DNA of 6,613 bases from SG8-41 sp964521405. GTDB lineage: Bacteria; Pseudomonadota; Gammaproteobacteria; Burkholderiales; SG8-41. The stretch is from the NCBI GenBank assembly GCA_964521405.1, contig CAZFRR010000007.1, forward strand, positions 1 through 6,613, given 5' to 3'. The notes under the pieces are model-generated. The model was not told where the DNA came from. It did not search any database and worked only from the letters and a program-made list of their open reading frames with translations. This document shows, in pieces, positions 1-5,091 of the stretch (within the stretch, counting starts at the first letter, position 1; each line of letters opens with the position of its first letter). The position numbers and the translations under genes are program-made.

Positions 1-229
1 CGATGTTGGCGCCGGCGCCGCCGCGGTTCTCCGACACGACCTGCTGCCCGAGAACTTCCGACAGCTTGGGCGCGACGACGCGCGCCATGGTGTCGGTGCC
101 GCCGCCGGGCGGAAACGGCACGATCAGCCGTATCGGCCTCGCCGGATAGCCCTGCGCGGTGGCGGAAACCGGATATAACAGCAACACCGGCAGCAATGCC
201 GGGAACAAGCATCGAAAAATGGTCCCCAT
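1..229 (-). CDS. Bug/TctC-family periplasmic substrate-binding protein (protein A), N-terminal part only
   Basis: The first 76 codons are visible and the rest lies beyond the left edge. The start is ATG at 227-229, preceded by a good ribosome-binding site (AGGGGGA, just upstream). Residues 1-26 form a signal peptide: a short basic start (MGTIFR), a Leu-rich core, then a cut near SATAQ. The mature start reads GYPARPIRLIVPFPPGGGTD, the family hallmark, and it is followed by an LGQQVVSENRGGAGAN segment (about residues 62-75) that matches the conserved ligand-loop region. Known for the family: secreted solute-binding proteins of tripartite tricarboxylate transporters that bind carboxylates and other small compounds, often encoded without TctA/TctB. 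The substrate cannot be read from this. It is the last visible gene of the leftward series, 82 bases after the DUF2237 gene. Confidence 0.93.
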   Translation of the reverse strand, partial: MGTIFRCLFPALLPVLLLYPVSATAQGYPARPIRLIVPFPPGGGTDTMARVVAPKLSEVLGQQVVSENRGGAGANI

Positions 230-311
230 GATTCCCCCTTGTGGTTATCGAGGCGACCTGCCCTGATTTTTCAATTCCTTCAGCACTTCCCCGGCCATGT
301 CGAACTGTACA

Positions 312-695
312 TCAGTGCATGTCGAGCGCGTGCCGCTGCAAGGCCGAGAGCGGCGCGAACTTGAGCACCTGCTCGTGGGTCGCCTCGAGCACGACCTGCG
401 GCGCCATGCCGGCCTCCCACGCCTCGACCCAGCGTAGCACGTGCAGGCACCAGCGGTCGCCGGGCTGCAGCCCGCGAAAGCGCATCTCTTCGCGCGGCGT
501 GCTGAGGTCATTGCCCCGATTTTTTGAAAATTCCAGGAATTCCGCCGTAACCCGGACGCACACCAGGTGCGCCACGCCTTCGTGCCCGCCCGTGGCGCAG
601 CACCCGTCCCGGAAATACCCGGTCAGCGGCGCGAAACTGCACGCCCGCAGCGGCTCGCCGAGAACATTTCTTTCCTTGGATACTTCTTCGCTCAT
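312..695 (-). CDS. DUF2237 family protein, 127 aa
   Basis: A small soluble protein with no signal peptide or membrane segment. I recognise the DUF2237 pattern: NVLGEPLRACS near the start (residues 10-20), TGYFRDGCC (25-33), HLVCVRVTAEFLEFS (43-57), GNDLSTP (61-67), GLQPGDRWCLHVLRW (75-89) and APQVVLEATHE (98-108). Five cysteines (19, 32, 33, 46, 83) and the GDRWCL motif are typical of the family, whose molecular function is unknown to me. The length matches the usual size of about 120 aa, so it looks complete. I chose ATG at 693-695; an in-frame TTG lies directly before it at 696-698. No strong ribosome-binding site is visible, which suggests read-through from the genes upstream or a leaderless or weak start. 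It sits between the aldolase-like gene and Bug protein A on the same strand. Confidence 0.85.
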   Translation of the reverse strand: MSEEVSKERNVLGEPLRACSFAPLTGYFRDGCCATGGHEGVAHLVCVRVTAEFLEFSKNRGNDLSTPREEMRFRGLQPGDRWCLHVLRWVEAWEAGMAPQVVLEATHEQVLKFAPLSALQRHALDMH

Positions 696-732
696 CAATC
701 AATGCACCGCGATTGGGCGCCTGAATGGAAAA

Positions 733-759
733 TAATGAATGATGAATGATGAATGATGA
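733..759 (+). repeat. Heptamer tandem array, unit GAATGAT
   Basis: Three perfect units of GAATGAT start at 737, 744 and 751, with partial copies on either side. The array faces the GAATGAG array at 785-823, which lies on the opposite strand. The two can pair as a stem with a loop of about 25 nt (760-784) whose ends CCAGG/CTTGG also nearly pair. On the minus strand the stem is followed by a TTATTTT run (725-734), so it could act as a weak terminator after the aldolase-like gene. That role is an inference. Confidence 0.85.
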
Positions 760-784
760 CCCAGGCTGCTCCGCGTTTTCTTGG

Positions 785-823
785 ATTCCTCATTCCTCAT
801 TCATCATTCCTCATTCCTCATTC
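785..823 (-). repeat. Heptamer tandem array, unit GAATGAG, overlapping a stop codon
   Basis: Read on the plus strand, ATTC recurs at 785, 792, 799, 806, 813 and 820, an exact 7-nt register over six units. On the minus strand the units are GAATGAG with one GAATGAT. The first minus-strand unit contains the last Glu codon and the TGA stop (818-820) of the aldolase-like gene, so the array starts inside the coding sequence. Confidence 0.9.
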
Positions 824-1534
824 AAGCAGGCCCTGGGCCTGCGCCTTGAGCAAATAGTAATTCCAGATCTTGGCGACCACTTTCGGGTTCCACACCTGCC
901 GCCGCGCCTCGGCGAGCTCCCCGCGCTCCATCGACTTGGGCGTGCCGATCATGGAGGCGCGGTACTGGCGCACGGCGTTGTCCTCCAGCAGGACGGAGGC
1001 GACGAAGGCTTCTTCCACGTTCGCGCCGACGATCACTGCGCCGTGCCCCTGGAGCATGACCGCCAGGCCTTTGCCGAGCGAGCGAGCGACGTCGTCACCT
1101 TGCTCGGGCCGCTGTATCAGCGTGCCGTCGGCGCACACGGGAACCGCCTCGCCGAACGGCGAGCCCATGACGCCGATCGGGAGGATGGGCTTGCCGACGA
1201 CGCTGAACAGCGTCGCGGTGGGAAGATGGAGATGGAGCACCGCCATGACGTCGGCGCGGGCCCGGAACACGCCGGTGAAAATCGGCGTCTCGCTGGGCGG
1301 GTTGTTCGTGCCCTCGACCCGCTTGCCGTCCGGGTCCACGACGACGAGATCGTCGGCGGACATGATCCCGGGGTGGCGTCCCGGCGTGCCGCGCATCTCG
1401 CGCGGGTTCAGCAGCAGGTTGCCGGTCTCGGGGATCCGCGCGCCGGCGAGCCCCGCGTGGTCCATCAGCCCCTCCATGTAGAGAAGGCGGCAGGCGATGG
1501 CGAGCTTTTCGCGGAGTTCTTTTGAACCTTGCAT
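818..1534 (-). CDS. Class II aldolase/adducin family protein
   Basis: A cytosolic protein of 238 aa if it starts at ATG 1532-1534. An in-frame GTG at 1547-1549 would add five residues, but the ATG has GAGAG eight bases upstream. Residue numbers here are from the ATG. The fold signature is class II aldolase/adducin: a GLMDHAGLAGARIP region (22-35), PPSETPIF with the Glu that in L-fuculose-phosphate aldolase is catalytic (E82), HLHLP giving two zinc-ligand histidines (H101, H103), and LQGHGAVIVG with the third (H164). All metal ligands are therefore present, which argues for an enzyme rather than an adducin-like scaffold. Family members are aldolases, epimerases, dehydratases or decarboxylases acting on sugar phosphates or hydroxy acids; the substrate here is unknown. 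It lies 58 bases after Bug protein B on the same strand and is probably co-transcribed with it. Confidence 0.9.
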   Translation of the reverse strand: MQGSKELREKLAIACRLLYMEGLMDHAGLAGARIPETGNLLLNPREMRGTPGRHPGIMSADDLVVVDPDGKRVEGTNNPPSETPIFTGVFRARADVMAVLHLHLPTATLFSVVGKPILPIGVMGSPFGEAVPVCADGTLIQRPEQGDDVARSLGKGLAVMLQGHGAVIVGANVEEAFVASVLLEDNAVRQYRASMIGTPKSMERGELAEARRQVWNPKVVAKIWNYYLLKAQAQGLLE

Positions 1535-1550
1535 GTCAGTCACTCTCACT

Positions 1551-1592
<42 letters not shown>

Positions 1593-1595
<3 letters not shown>

Positions 1596-2546
1596 GTCCA
1601 CCCTGACCCCTATCTCCTTCGCAATCTTGCCGTACTTCGCGTATTCGGAGCGGATCAGCTCGGCCATTTCCTCGGGGGTCGTGATGTACGGCGTCAGGGC
1701 GCCGCCGCGGCTGAACTTCTCCCGGGTGTCGGGCGAGGCGAGCGTCTTGTTCACCTCCGTGCGCAGCCGGGTCAGTATCGGCTCGGGCGTGCCGCGCGGG
1801 GCGCACAGCGCGAACCAGATGCTGTTAGCGAACCCCGGGTAGAACTCGCCGATCGTCGGCACGTCGGGCAGGTACGCCAGGCGACTCTTCCCGGCGGTAG
1901 CGAGCGCGCGCAGCCGGCCGGCCTTGACCTGCGGCGCCGCCGACGAACCCGCGAAAGCCACCGACACCTCGCCGGTGAGGATGGCGGTGGTGGCCGGCAT
2001 GGCGCCCTTGTACGGCACGTGGACGAGCTTGATGCCGGCGCGGGACTTCAGCATCTCCATCGTCAGGTGATGCTGGCTGCCGTTGCCGCCCGAGCCGTAA
2101 ATGAGCGGCGGGTTCGCCTTGCGCGCGAATGCGATGAAATCCCGGAAGCCCTTCACTGGCAACGAAGGGTGGACCGTCAGGACGAACTCGTTGGTCGCGA
2201 TGGTCGCGATCGGCACGAGGTCCTTTAACGGGTCAAACGGCATCTTCGAGTACACGTGCGGGTTGATCGTGAGCAGGCTGTCCACGCACAGCGCCAGCGT
2301 GTGGCCATCGGGCGCGCTCTTCGCCACCAAGTCGCCGGCGATGTTGCCGTTGGAGCCGGTGCGGTTCTCCACCACGATCGGCTGCCCGAGCACGTCGGTC
2401 AACTGCTGGCCCAGCGCCCGCGCCAGGATGTCGGGCGCGCTGCCGGGCGGAGCATGCACCACCACCCGGACCGTTCGGCTGGGGTACGGCTGCGCCACCG
2501 CCGCCCCGGCCATGATCACCAGCAGTGCAATTGCAATGTGTCTCAT
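1593..2546 (-). CDS. Bug/TctC-family periplasmic substrate-binding protein (protein B)
   Basis: Complete, 317 aa, the normal length for the family. The signal peptide is residues 1-19 (MRHIAIALLVIMAGAAVAQ), cut around AVA-Q. The family signatures follow in order: PYPSRTVRVVVHAPPGSAPD (20-39), LGQPIVVENRTGSNGNIAG (53-71), APDGHTL (78-84), KLVHVPYKGAMPATTAILTGEV in the hinge and second lobe, and LPDVPTIGEFYPGF followed by CAPRGTPEPIL near the C-terminus. Its pocket loop has PPGSAPD where proteins A and D have PPGG, so its ligand probably differs. ATG at 2544-2546 is the natural start ahead of the signal peptide, but no Shine-Dalgarno sequence is visible: the eight bases between the start and the GTTCAAG array (ending CAGCACTT on the coding strand) contain none. 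A TGA stop merges into a heptamer array. Confidence 0.93.
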
Positions 2547-2553
2547 AAGTGCT

Positions 2554-2616
2554 GTTCAAGGTTCCAGGTTCAAGGTTCAAGGTTCAAGGTTCAAGGTTCA
2601 AGGTTCAAGGTTCAAG
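2554..2616 (+). repeat. Heptamer tandem array, unit GTTCAAG (nine units)
   Basis: GTTC occurs at 2554, 2561, 2568, 2575, 2582, 2589, 2596, 2603 and 2610, exactly every 7 nt. Eight units are GTTCAAG and one is GTTCCAG (2561). GTTC is the reverse complement of the GAAC core of the array at 2656-2802, so the two arrays form a long inverted repeat across a 39-bp spacer (2617-2655). On the minus strand the array lies in the leader of Bug protein B and ends 7 bases before its start codon. Confidence 0.95.
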
Positions 2617-2655
2617 CAAGGTTGGAGCGGGTTCTGATTCGAGGGTTTCGGTTTT

Positions 2656-2802
2656 GAACTTTGAACCTGGAACTTGGAACTTTGAACTCGGAACTCGGAA
2701 CCTTGAACACGGAACACGGAACACGGAACACGGAACACGGAACACGGAACACGGAACACGGAACACGGAACACGGAACACGGAACTCGGAACTCGGAACA
2801 TT
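2656..2802 (+). repeat. Heptamer tandem array, GAAC + 3 variable bases (21 units)
   Basis: GAAC starts every 7 nt without a slip from 2656 to 2796, 21 units in all. In order, the trailing three bases are TTT, CTG, TTG, TTT, TCG, TCG, CTT, then eleven ACG (2705-2781), TCG, TCG and ATT. The homogeneous core is GAACACG; the edges are degenerate, as expected if the centre expanded most recently. The array ends three bases from the TAG stop of Bug protein C (2803-2805, minus strand). Confidence 0.96.
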
Positions 2803-3768
2803 CTAGTCCAGCTTGGCGCCGGACAGTTTGACGACCTTCGCGTATTTTTCCATGTCGCGGCGGACGAACGCCGCGAATTCTTCGGGACTGTTGCCGACGG
2901 CGTCCGCCCCCAGCGCCGCGAACTGCGACCGGATCTCGGGCGTGCGCACGACTTTCACCACCGCTTCGTTGAGTAGCGTGATGATCCGCTTCGGCGTCTT
3001 CGCGGGCGCGAACAGGCCGAACCAGTTCTCCGCCTCGTAGCCCGGCACGCCCGCCTCGGCTATCGTCGGCACGTCGGGCATCTGGGGCGAGCGCTTGCTG
3101 CTGGCGATACCGATCACCCTCACCCGCCCCGCCTTGATGTGACCGACGATCGGGGCGATCGAGTTGAACATCATGTTCATGTGCCCCGCCACCACGTCGG
3201 TCACCGCCTGCGGCGCGCCCTTGTACGGCACATGCGTGATTTCCACGCCCACCATCTGCTTGAAGAGCTCCATCGCGAGGTGATTGGGAACACCGTTGCC
3301 GGCCGAGGCGTAGTTGAGCTTGCCAGGCTGCGCCCTGGCGAGCGCGATCAGCTCCTTTACCGACTTCACCGGGACCGAGGGATGGGTGATCAGCACGAAA
3401 GGCCCGACCGAAATCAGGCTGATGGGCGCGAAATCCCTGAGCGTGTCGTACGGCACCTTGCGCATGAGCGGCTGGATCGTCAGCGCCCCGGGGCTGCTGA
3501 CGAACAGCGTGTAGCCGTCGGGCGTCGAGTTGGCCACGATTTCCGCGCCGATCTGCCCGCCCGCGCCACCGCGGTTGTCCACGACCAGCGGCTGGCCGAG
3601 GTGCTGCGCGAGAGCCGGCGTCACCAGGCGCGCCGTCACGTCGGGGGTCGCTCCGGCCGGCACCGAGACGATCACGCGGATCGGCTTGTCGGGGTAGTTC
3701 TGCGCGCCGGCGAGCGGCGCGAGCAATACCGCCACGAATCCCGCCAAGACACCGCACCAAGCTTTCAC
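2803..3768 (-). CDS. Bug/TctC-family periplasmic substrate-binding protein (protein C)
   Basis: 321 aa when started at GTG 3766-3768. The frame is open upstream to 3975, but those 69 extra codons are translated from a GC-rich repeat and give Pro-rich nonsense. The GTG is preceded by GGAGAG at a 5-base spacing and opens directly on a signal peptide (residues 1-23, MKAWCGVLAGFV... to AGAQ). The family motifs follow: NYPDKPIRVIVSVPAGATPD (24-43), LGQPLVVDNRGGAGGQIGAEI, TPDGYTL, LNYASAGNGVPNHLAMELFK, ITHVPYKGAPQAV, MPDVPTIAEAGVPGYE and WFGLFAPAKTPKRII. The ligand loop reads PAGATPD in place of PPGG. It is the first gene of the leftward series, with a 256-bp repeat-filled gap before protein B. The substrate is unknown; carboxylates or related small molecules are usual. 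Confidence 0.93.
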   Translation of the reverse strand: MKAWCGVLAGFVAVLLAPLAGAQNYPDKPIRVIVSVPAGATPDVTARLVTPALAQHLGQPLVVDNRGGAGGQIGAEIVANSTPDGYTLFVSSPGALTIQPLMRKVPYDTLRDFAPISLISVGPFVLITHPSVPVKSVKELIALARAQPGKLNYASAGNGVPNHLAMELFKQMVGVEITHVPYKGAPQAVTDVVAGHMNMMFNSIAPIVGHIKAGRVRVIGIASSKRSPQMPDVPTIAEAGVPGYEAENWFGLFAPAKTPKRIITLLNEAVVKVVRTPEIRSQFAALGADAVGNSPEEFAAFVRRDMEKYAKVVKLSGAKLD

Positions 3769-3795
3769 TGGAACTCTCCAACGGGAAGGATGCAA

Positions 3796-3942
3796 CCACC
3801 CCGTCCGCTTCGCGTCCACCCCTCCTTGAAAAGGAGGGGAGTTATTTTTATTCCCCTCCTGCCCGAGGAGGGGTGCCTCCGAAGGAGGCGGGGTGGTGGG
3901 AGCTGCCCGAGGAGGGGTGCCTCCAGAGGAGGCGGGGTGGTG
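3796..3942. repeat. GC-rich modular hairpin repeat element
   Basis: Two near-identical 40-bp direct copies (3859-3898 and 3903-3942, two mismatches, 44-nt period) each contain GAGGAGGGGTG, a small CCTCC/GGAGG hairpin and CGGGGTGGT. A third, more diverged copy lies in reverse orientation at about 3796-3828, so the element is an imperfect inverted repeat with one arm duplicated. Between them are a 9-bp hairpin (3819-3827 with 3831-3839, loop GAA) and an 8-bp hairpin (3853-3860 with 3866-3873). From memory, elements of this GGAGGGGTG/CGGGGTGGT type recur in many bacterial genomes and produce spurious Pro/Gly-rich translations. That is recollection, not a search result. Confidence 0.85.
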
Positions 3943-4006
3943 TGGTTGAAAGTCACGCGGATACATAAAGCCCAATAGGAATGACCGGAATAGTAACCGA
4001 ACTGCG

Positions 4007-4036
4007 GCGACAGCGCAGGCCGGAATCGGCTATGCT
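4007..4036 (+). promoter_or_regulatory. Candidate sigma70-type promoter of the SDR gene
   Basis: A GCGACA (-35 like, 4007-4012) and a TATGCT (-10 like, 4031-4036) are separated by 18 bases. Transcription would begin near 4043, leaving a leader of about 30 nt that carries the ribosome-binding site AAGGAGAG (4057-4064). The -35 matches only four of six consensus bases, so this is a proposal. Confidence 0.45.
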
Positions 4037-4044
4037 TCCGGCCT
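4017..4044. promoter_or_regulatory. Perfect 9-bp inverted repeat overlapping the SDR -10 region, possible operator
   Basis: AGGCCGGAA (4017-4025) and TTCCGGCCT (4036-4044) are exact reverse complements 10 bases apart. The putative -10 hexamer sits in the spacer and touches the right arm. The placement suits a dimeric repressor or an mRNA hairpin at the very 5' end. No regulator gene is in the window. Confidence 0.5.
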
Positions 4045-4074
4045 CGAAAGTCATTCAAGGAGAGAGTCAGCACC

Positions 4075-4821
4075 ATGACGACGACAACCGAACTGGCGGG
4101 TAAAGTGGCGCTGGTCACCGGCGCCTCGCGCAACATCGGCCGCGCGATCGCGCTCTCGCTCGCGGCAGGCGGCGCCGCGGTCGCGGTCAACGCGCGCGCG
4201 TCCAAGGAAGACGCGGATAAGGTCGTGAAAGAGATCCGCGCCGCGGGCGGCCAGGCGGAGACTTACCTGGCGGACATCGTGGATCCGAAAGCGGTCAACG
4301 CGATGGTCGAGGGCGTGGTGAAGCGCTTCGGGCGCCTCGACTGCCTGGTGCTCAACGCCTCGGTGCGCAAGGAGACGCCGTTCATCGACATGAGCTTCGA
4401 CGAATGGAAGAGCCTGCTTTCGATCACCCTCGACGGCTCATTCCACTGCGTCAAGGCCTGCCTGCCGCACCTGATCAAGGCCGGCGGCGGCTCCATCGTC
4501 ACGCTGGGCGGCATGACTTCCATGTCCGGGGCAAAGAAGCGCGTGCATGGCTCCGTCGGCAAGTTCGGCCTCTACGGCATGACCCGTGCGCTCGCGAAAG
4601 AGCTGGGCGAGCACAAGATCCGCGTCAATTGCGTTGCCCCGGGCCAGATGAACACACCGCCCAAGCCAGGGCGCACGGCCCCCGACGCGACGAACGTGCC
4701 GCTGGGACGGCGCGTCGAGCCGGAAGAAATCGCGAGCACCGTGCGCTTCCTGTGCTGCCCTGGCGCCGCGATGATCAGCGGGCAGCTGATCTACGTGGAC
4801 GGGGGACAGCAGCAGTTCTAA
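4075..4821 (+). CDS. Short-chain dehydrogenase/reductase (SDR) with a non-canonical active site
   Basis: A cytosolic Rossmann-fold protein of 248 aa, the usual classical SDR length. The cofactor-binding loop is intact: VTGASRNIGRAIA (14-26), with R41 and D67 in positions that contact the nucleotide. The NNAG motif is replaced by LNAS (93-96). The catalytic residues are altered. Aligned to FabG, the Asn position is T118, the Ser position is G146 (TLGG, 143-146) and the Tyr position is G159, with His158 just before it (HGSVGK, 158-163); only Lys163 of the tetrad remains. The downstream helix (FGLYGMTRALAKEL), RVNCVAPG (183-190) and the ISGQLIYVDGG end are normal. I recall related SDRs with GG and HVxxxK in these places, so this may define a subfamily. 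ATG at 4075 has AAGGAGAG upstream. It is divergent from Bug protein C and is transcribed alone. Confidence 0.92.
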   Translation: MTTTTELAGKVALVTGASRNIGRAIALSLAAGGAAVAVNARASKEDADKVVKEIRAAGGQAETYLADIVDPKAVNAMVEGVVKRFGRLDCLVLNASVRKETPFIDMSFDEWKSLLSITLDGSFHCVKACLPHLIKAGGGSIVTLGGMTSMSGAKKRVHGSVGKFGLYGMTRALAKELGEHKIRVNCVAPGQMNTPPKPGRTAPDATNVPLGRRVEPEEIASTVRFLCCPGAAMISGQLIYVDGGQQQF

Positions 4822-4848
4822 GGATGAAGGATGAACGTGGATGGATGA
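4819..4848 (+). repeat. Left arm of a 30-bp inverted repeat built on GGATGAA heptamers
   Basis: The arm starts with the TAA stop of the SDR and contains two GGATGAA units (4822, 4829), then CGTGG and GATGGATGA. It matches the reverse complement of 5020-5049 at 29 of 30 positions, the one mismatch being at 4842. The arms bracket 171 bp that contain the SDR terminator. Confidence 0.92.
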
Positions 4849-4850
4849 CC

Positions 4851-4868
4851 GTCATGCTTTCGCATGAC
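4851..4868 (+). other. Small perfect hairpin in the SDR 3' region
   Basis: GTCATGC (4851-4857) pairs with GCATGAC (4862-4868) across a TTTC loop. It has no T-run after it, so it is not a terminator by itself; it may stabilise the mRNA end. Its function is unknown. Confidence 0.5.
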
Positions 4869-4918
4869 ATTTGAGTCCCTTCCTTTCACGTCCGTCCGAT
4901 CGGCAGATCGACCAAAGC

Positions 4919-4947
4919 AAGACGGCGGCCACAGGGCCGCCGTTTTC
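4919..4947 (+). terminator. Intrinsic terminator of the SDR gene
   Basis: ACGGCGGCC (4922-4930) pairs perfectly with GGCCGCCGT (4935-4943) around an ACAG loop. The stem is extended by A-T pairs and one G-T pair, and a TTTT run (4943-4946) follows. It lies about 100 bases after the SDR stop, between two converging genes. The upstream AA on the plus strand gives only a weak T-run in the other direction, so it mainly serves the SDR. Confidence 0.8.
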
Positions 4948-5019
4948 GTATTGTCCAGGCTGACTGAGCGAGCGAGAGCGAAAGGGAAGGACCTGTCGTT
5001 GCGCGCGTAGCGCGCGGGA

Positions 5020-5049
5020 TCATCCTTCCACGTTCATCCTTCATCCTTA
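5020..5049 (-). repeat. Right arm of the 30-bp inverted repeat (GGATGAA heptamers)
   Basis: Read on the minus strand this arm has TAAGGATGAAGGATGAACG at its start, the same as the left arm at 4819-4848. It lies 19 bases beyond the stop of Bug protein D, so both converging genes run into one arm each. Just inside it is a GCGCGC-GTA-GCGCGC hairpin (5001-5015). Confidence 0.92.
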
Positions 5050-5091
5050 ATGAACGGGCCCCGACCGTTCATTCGGGCGTGGCGCCCGAAT
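5049..5091 (-). other. Two overlapping hairpins at the 3' end of Bug protein D
   Basis: One perfect stem is ATTCGGGCG (5071-5079) with CGCCCGAAT (5083-5091), loop of 3, within the last codons. The second is AATGAACGG (5049-5057) with CCGTTCATT (5065-5073), loop of 7, directly after the TGA stop (5069-5071). They share 5071-5073 and so cannot both form fully. Neither is followed by a T-run on the minus strand, so they may protect the mRNA end or help factor-dependent termination rather than form a classic terminator. Confidence 0.6.

Larger units (their letters stand above)
3769..4074. other. Divergent intergenic region between Bug protein C and the SDR
   Basis: These 306 bases hold no credible gene. 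The left half is a GC-rich repeat element (3796-3942). The right half (about 3946-4074) is less repetitive and should contain the promoters of both divergent genes. I can propose one only for the SDR. No convincing promoter is visible for Bug protein C on the minus strand. Confidence 0.8.

Noticed and set aside
245..301. Minus-strand 17-codon frame beginning MAGEVLKELKNQ downstream of the DUF2237 gene
   Set aside because: The residues look protein-like and could be the remnant of another gene or of a frameshifted DUF2237 tail, but the DUF2237 protein already ends at the usual point and the frame is too short and lacks a ribosome-binding site.
746..1525. Long plus-strand frame of 259 codons opposite the aldolase-like gene
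   Set aside because: It is antisense to a well-recognised gene and is rich in His, Arg and Asp from a shadow frame of GC-rich DNA. It shows no family motif.
2554..2802. CRISPR array
   Set aside because: Units are contiguous heptamers with no unique spacers, so this is a short tandem repeat and not repeat-spacer architecture.
2549..2806. Plus-strand frame of 85 codons through the heptamer arrays (repeating GTRN/EHGT-like residues)
   Set aside because: Seven-base units read in three frames automatically give a 7-residue periodic peptide. There is no start signal and no coding evidence.
3796..3942. Insertion sequence
   Set aside because: There is no transposase frame and no target duplication; the modules are hairpins and fit a small dispersed repeat better.
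3139..3978. Plus-strand frame of 279 codons opposite Bug protein C, and a similar one at 5210-6049 opposite protein D
   Set aside because: Both are Arg/His-rich shadows of Bug genes; their resemblance to each other simply reflects homology of the sense genes.
4404..4874. Plus-strand frame of 156 codons overlapping the SDR
   Set aside because: It is an Arg/Ala-rich off-frame reading of the SDR gene extending past its stop.
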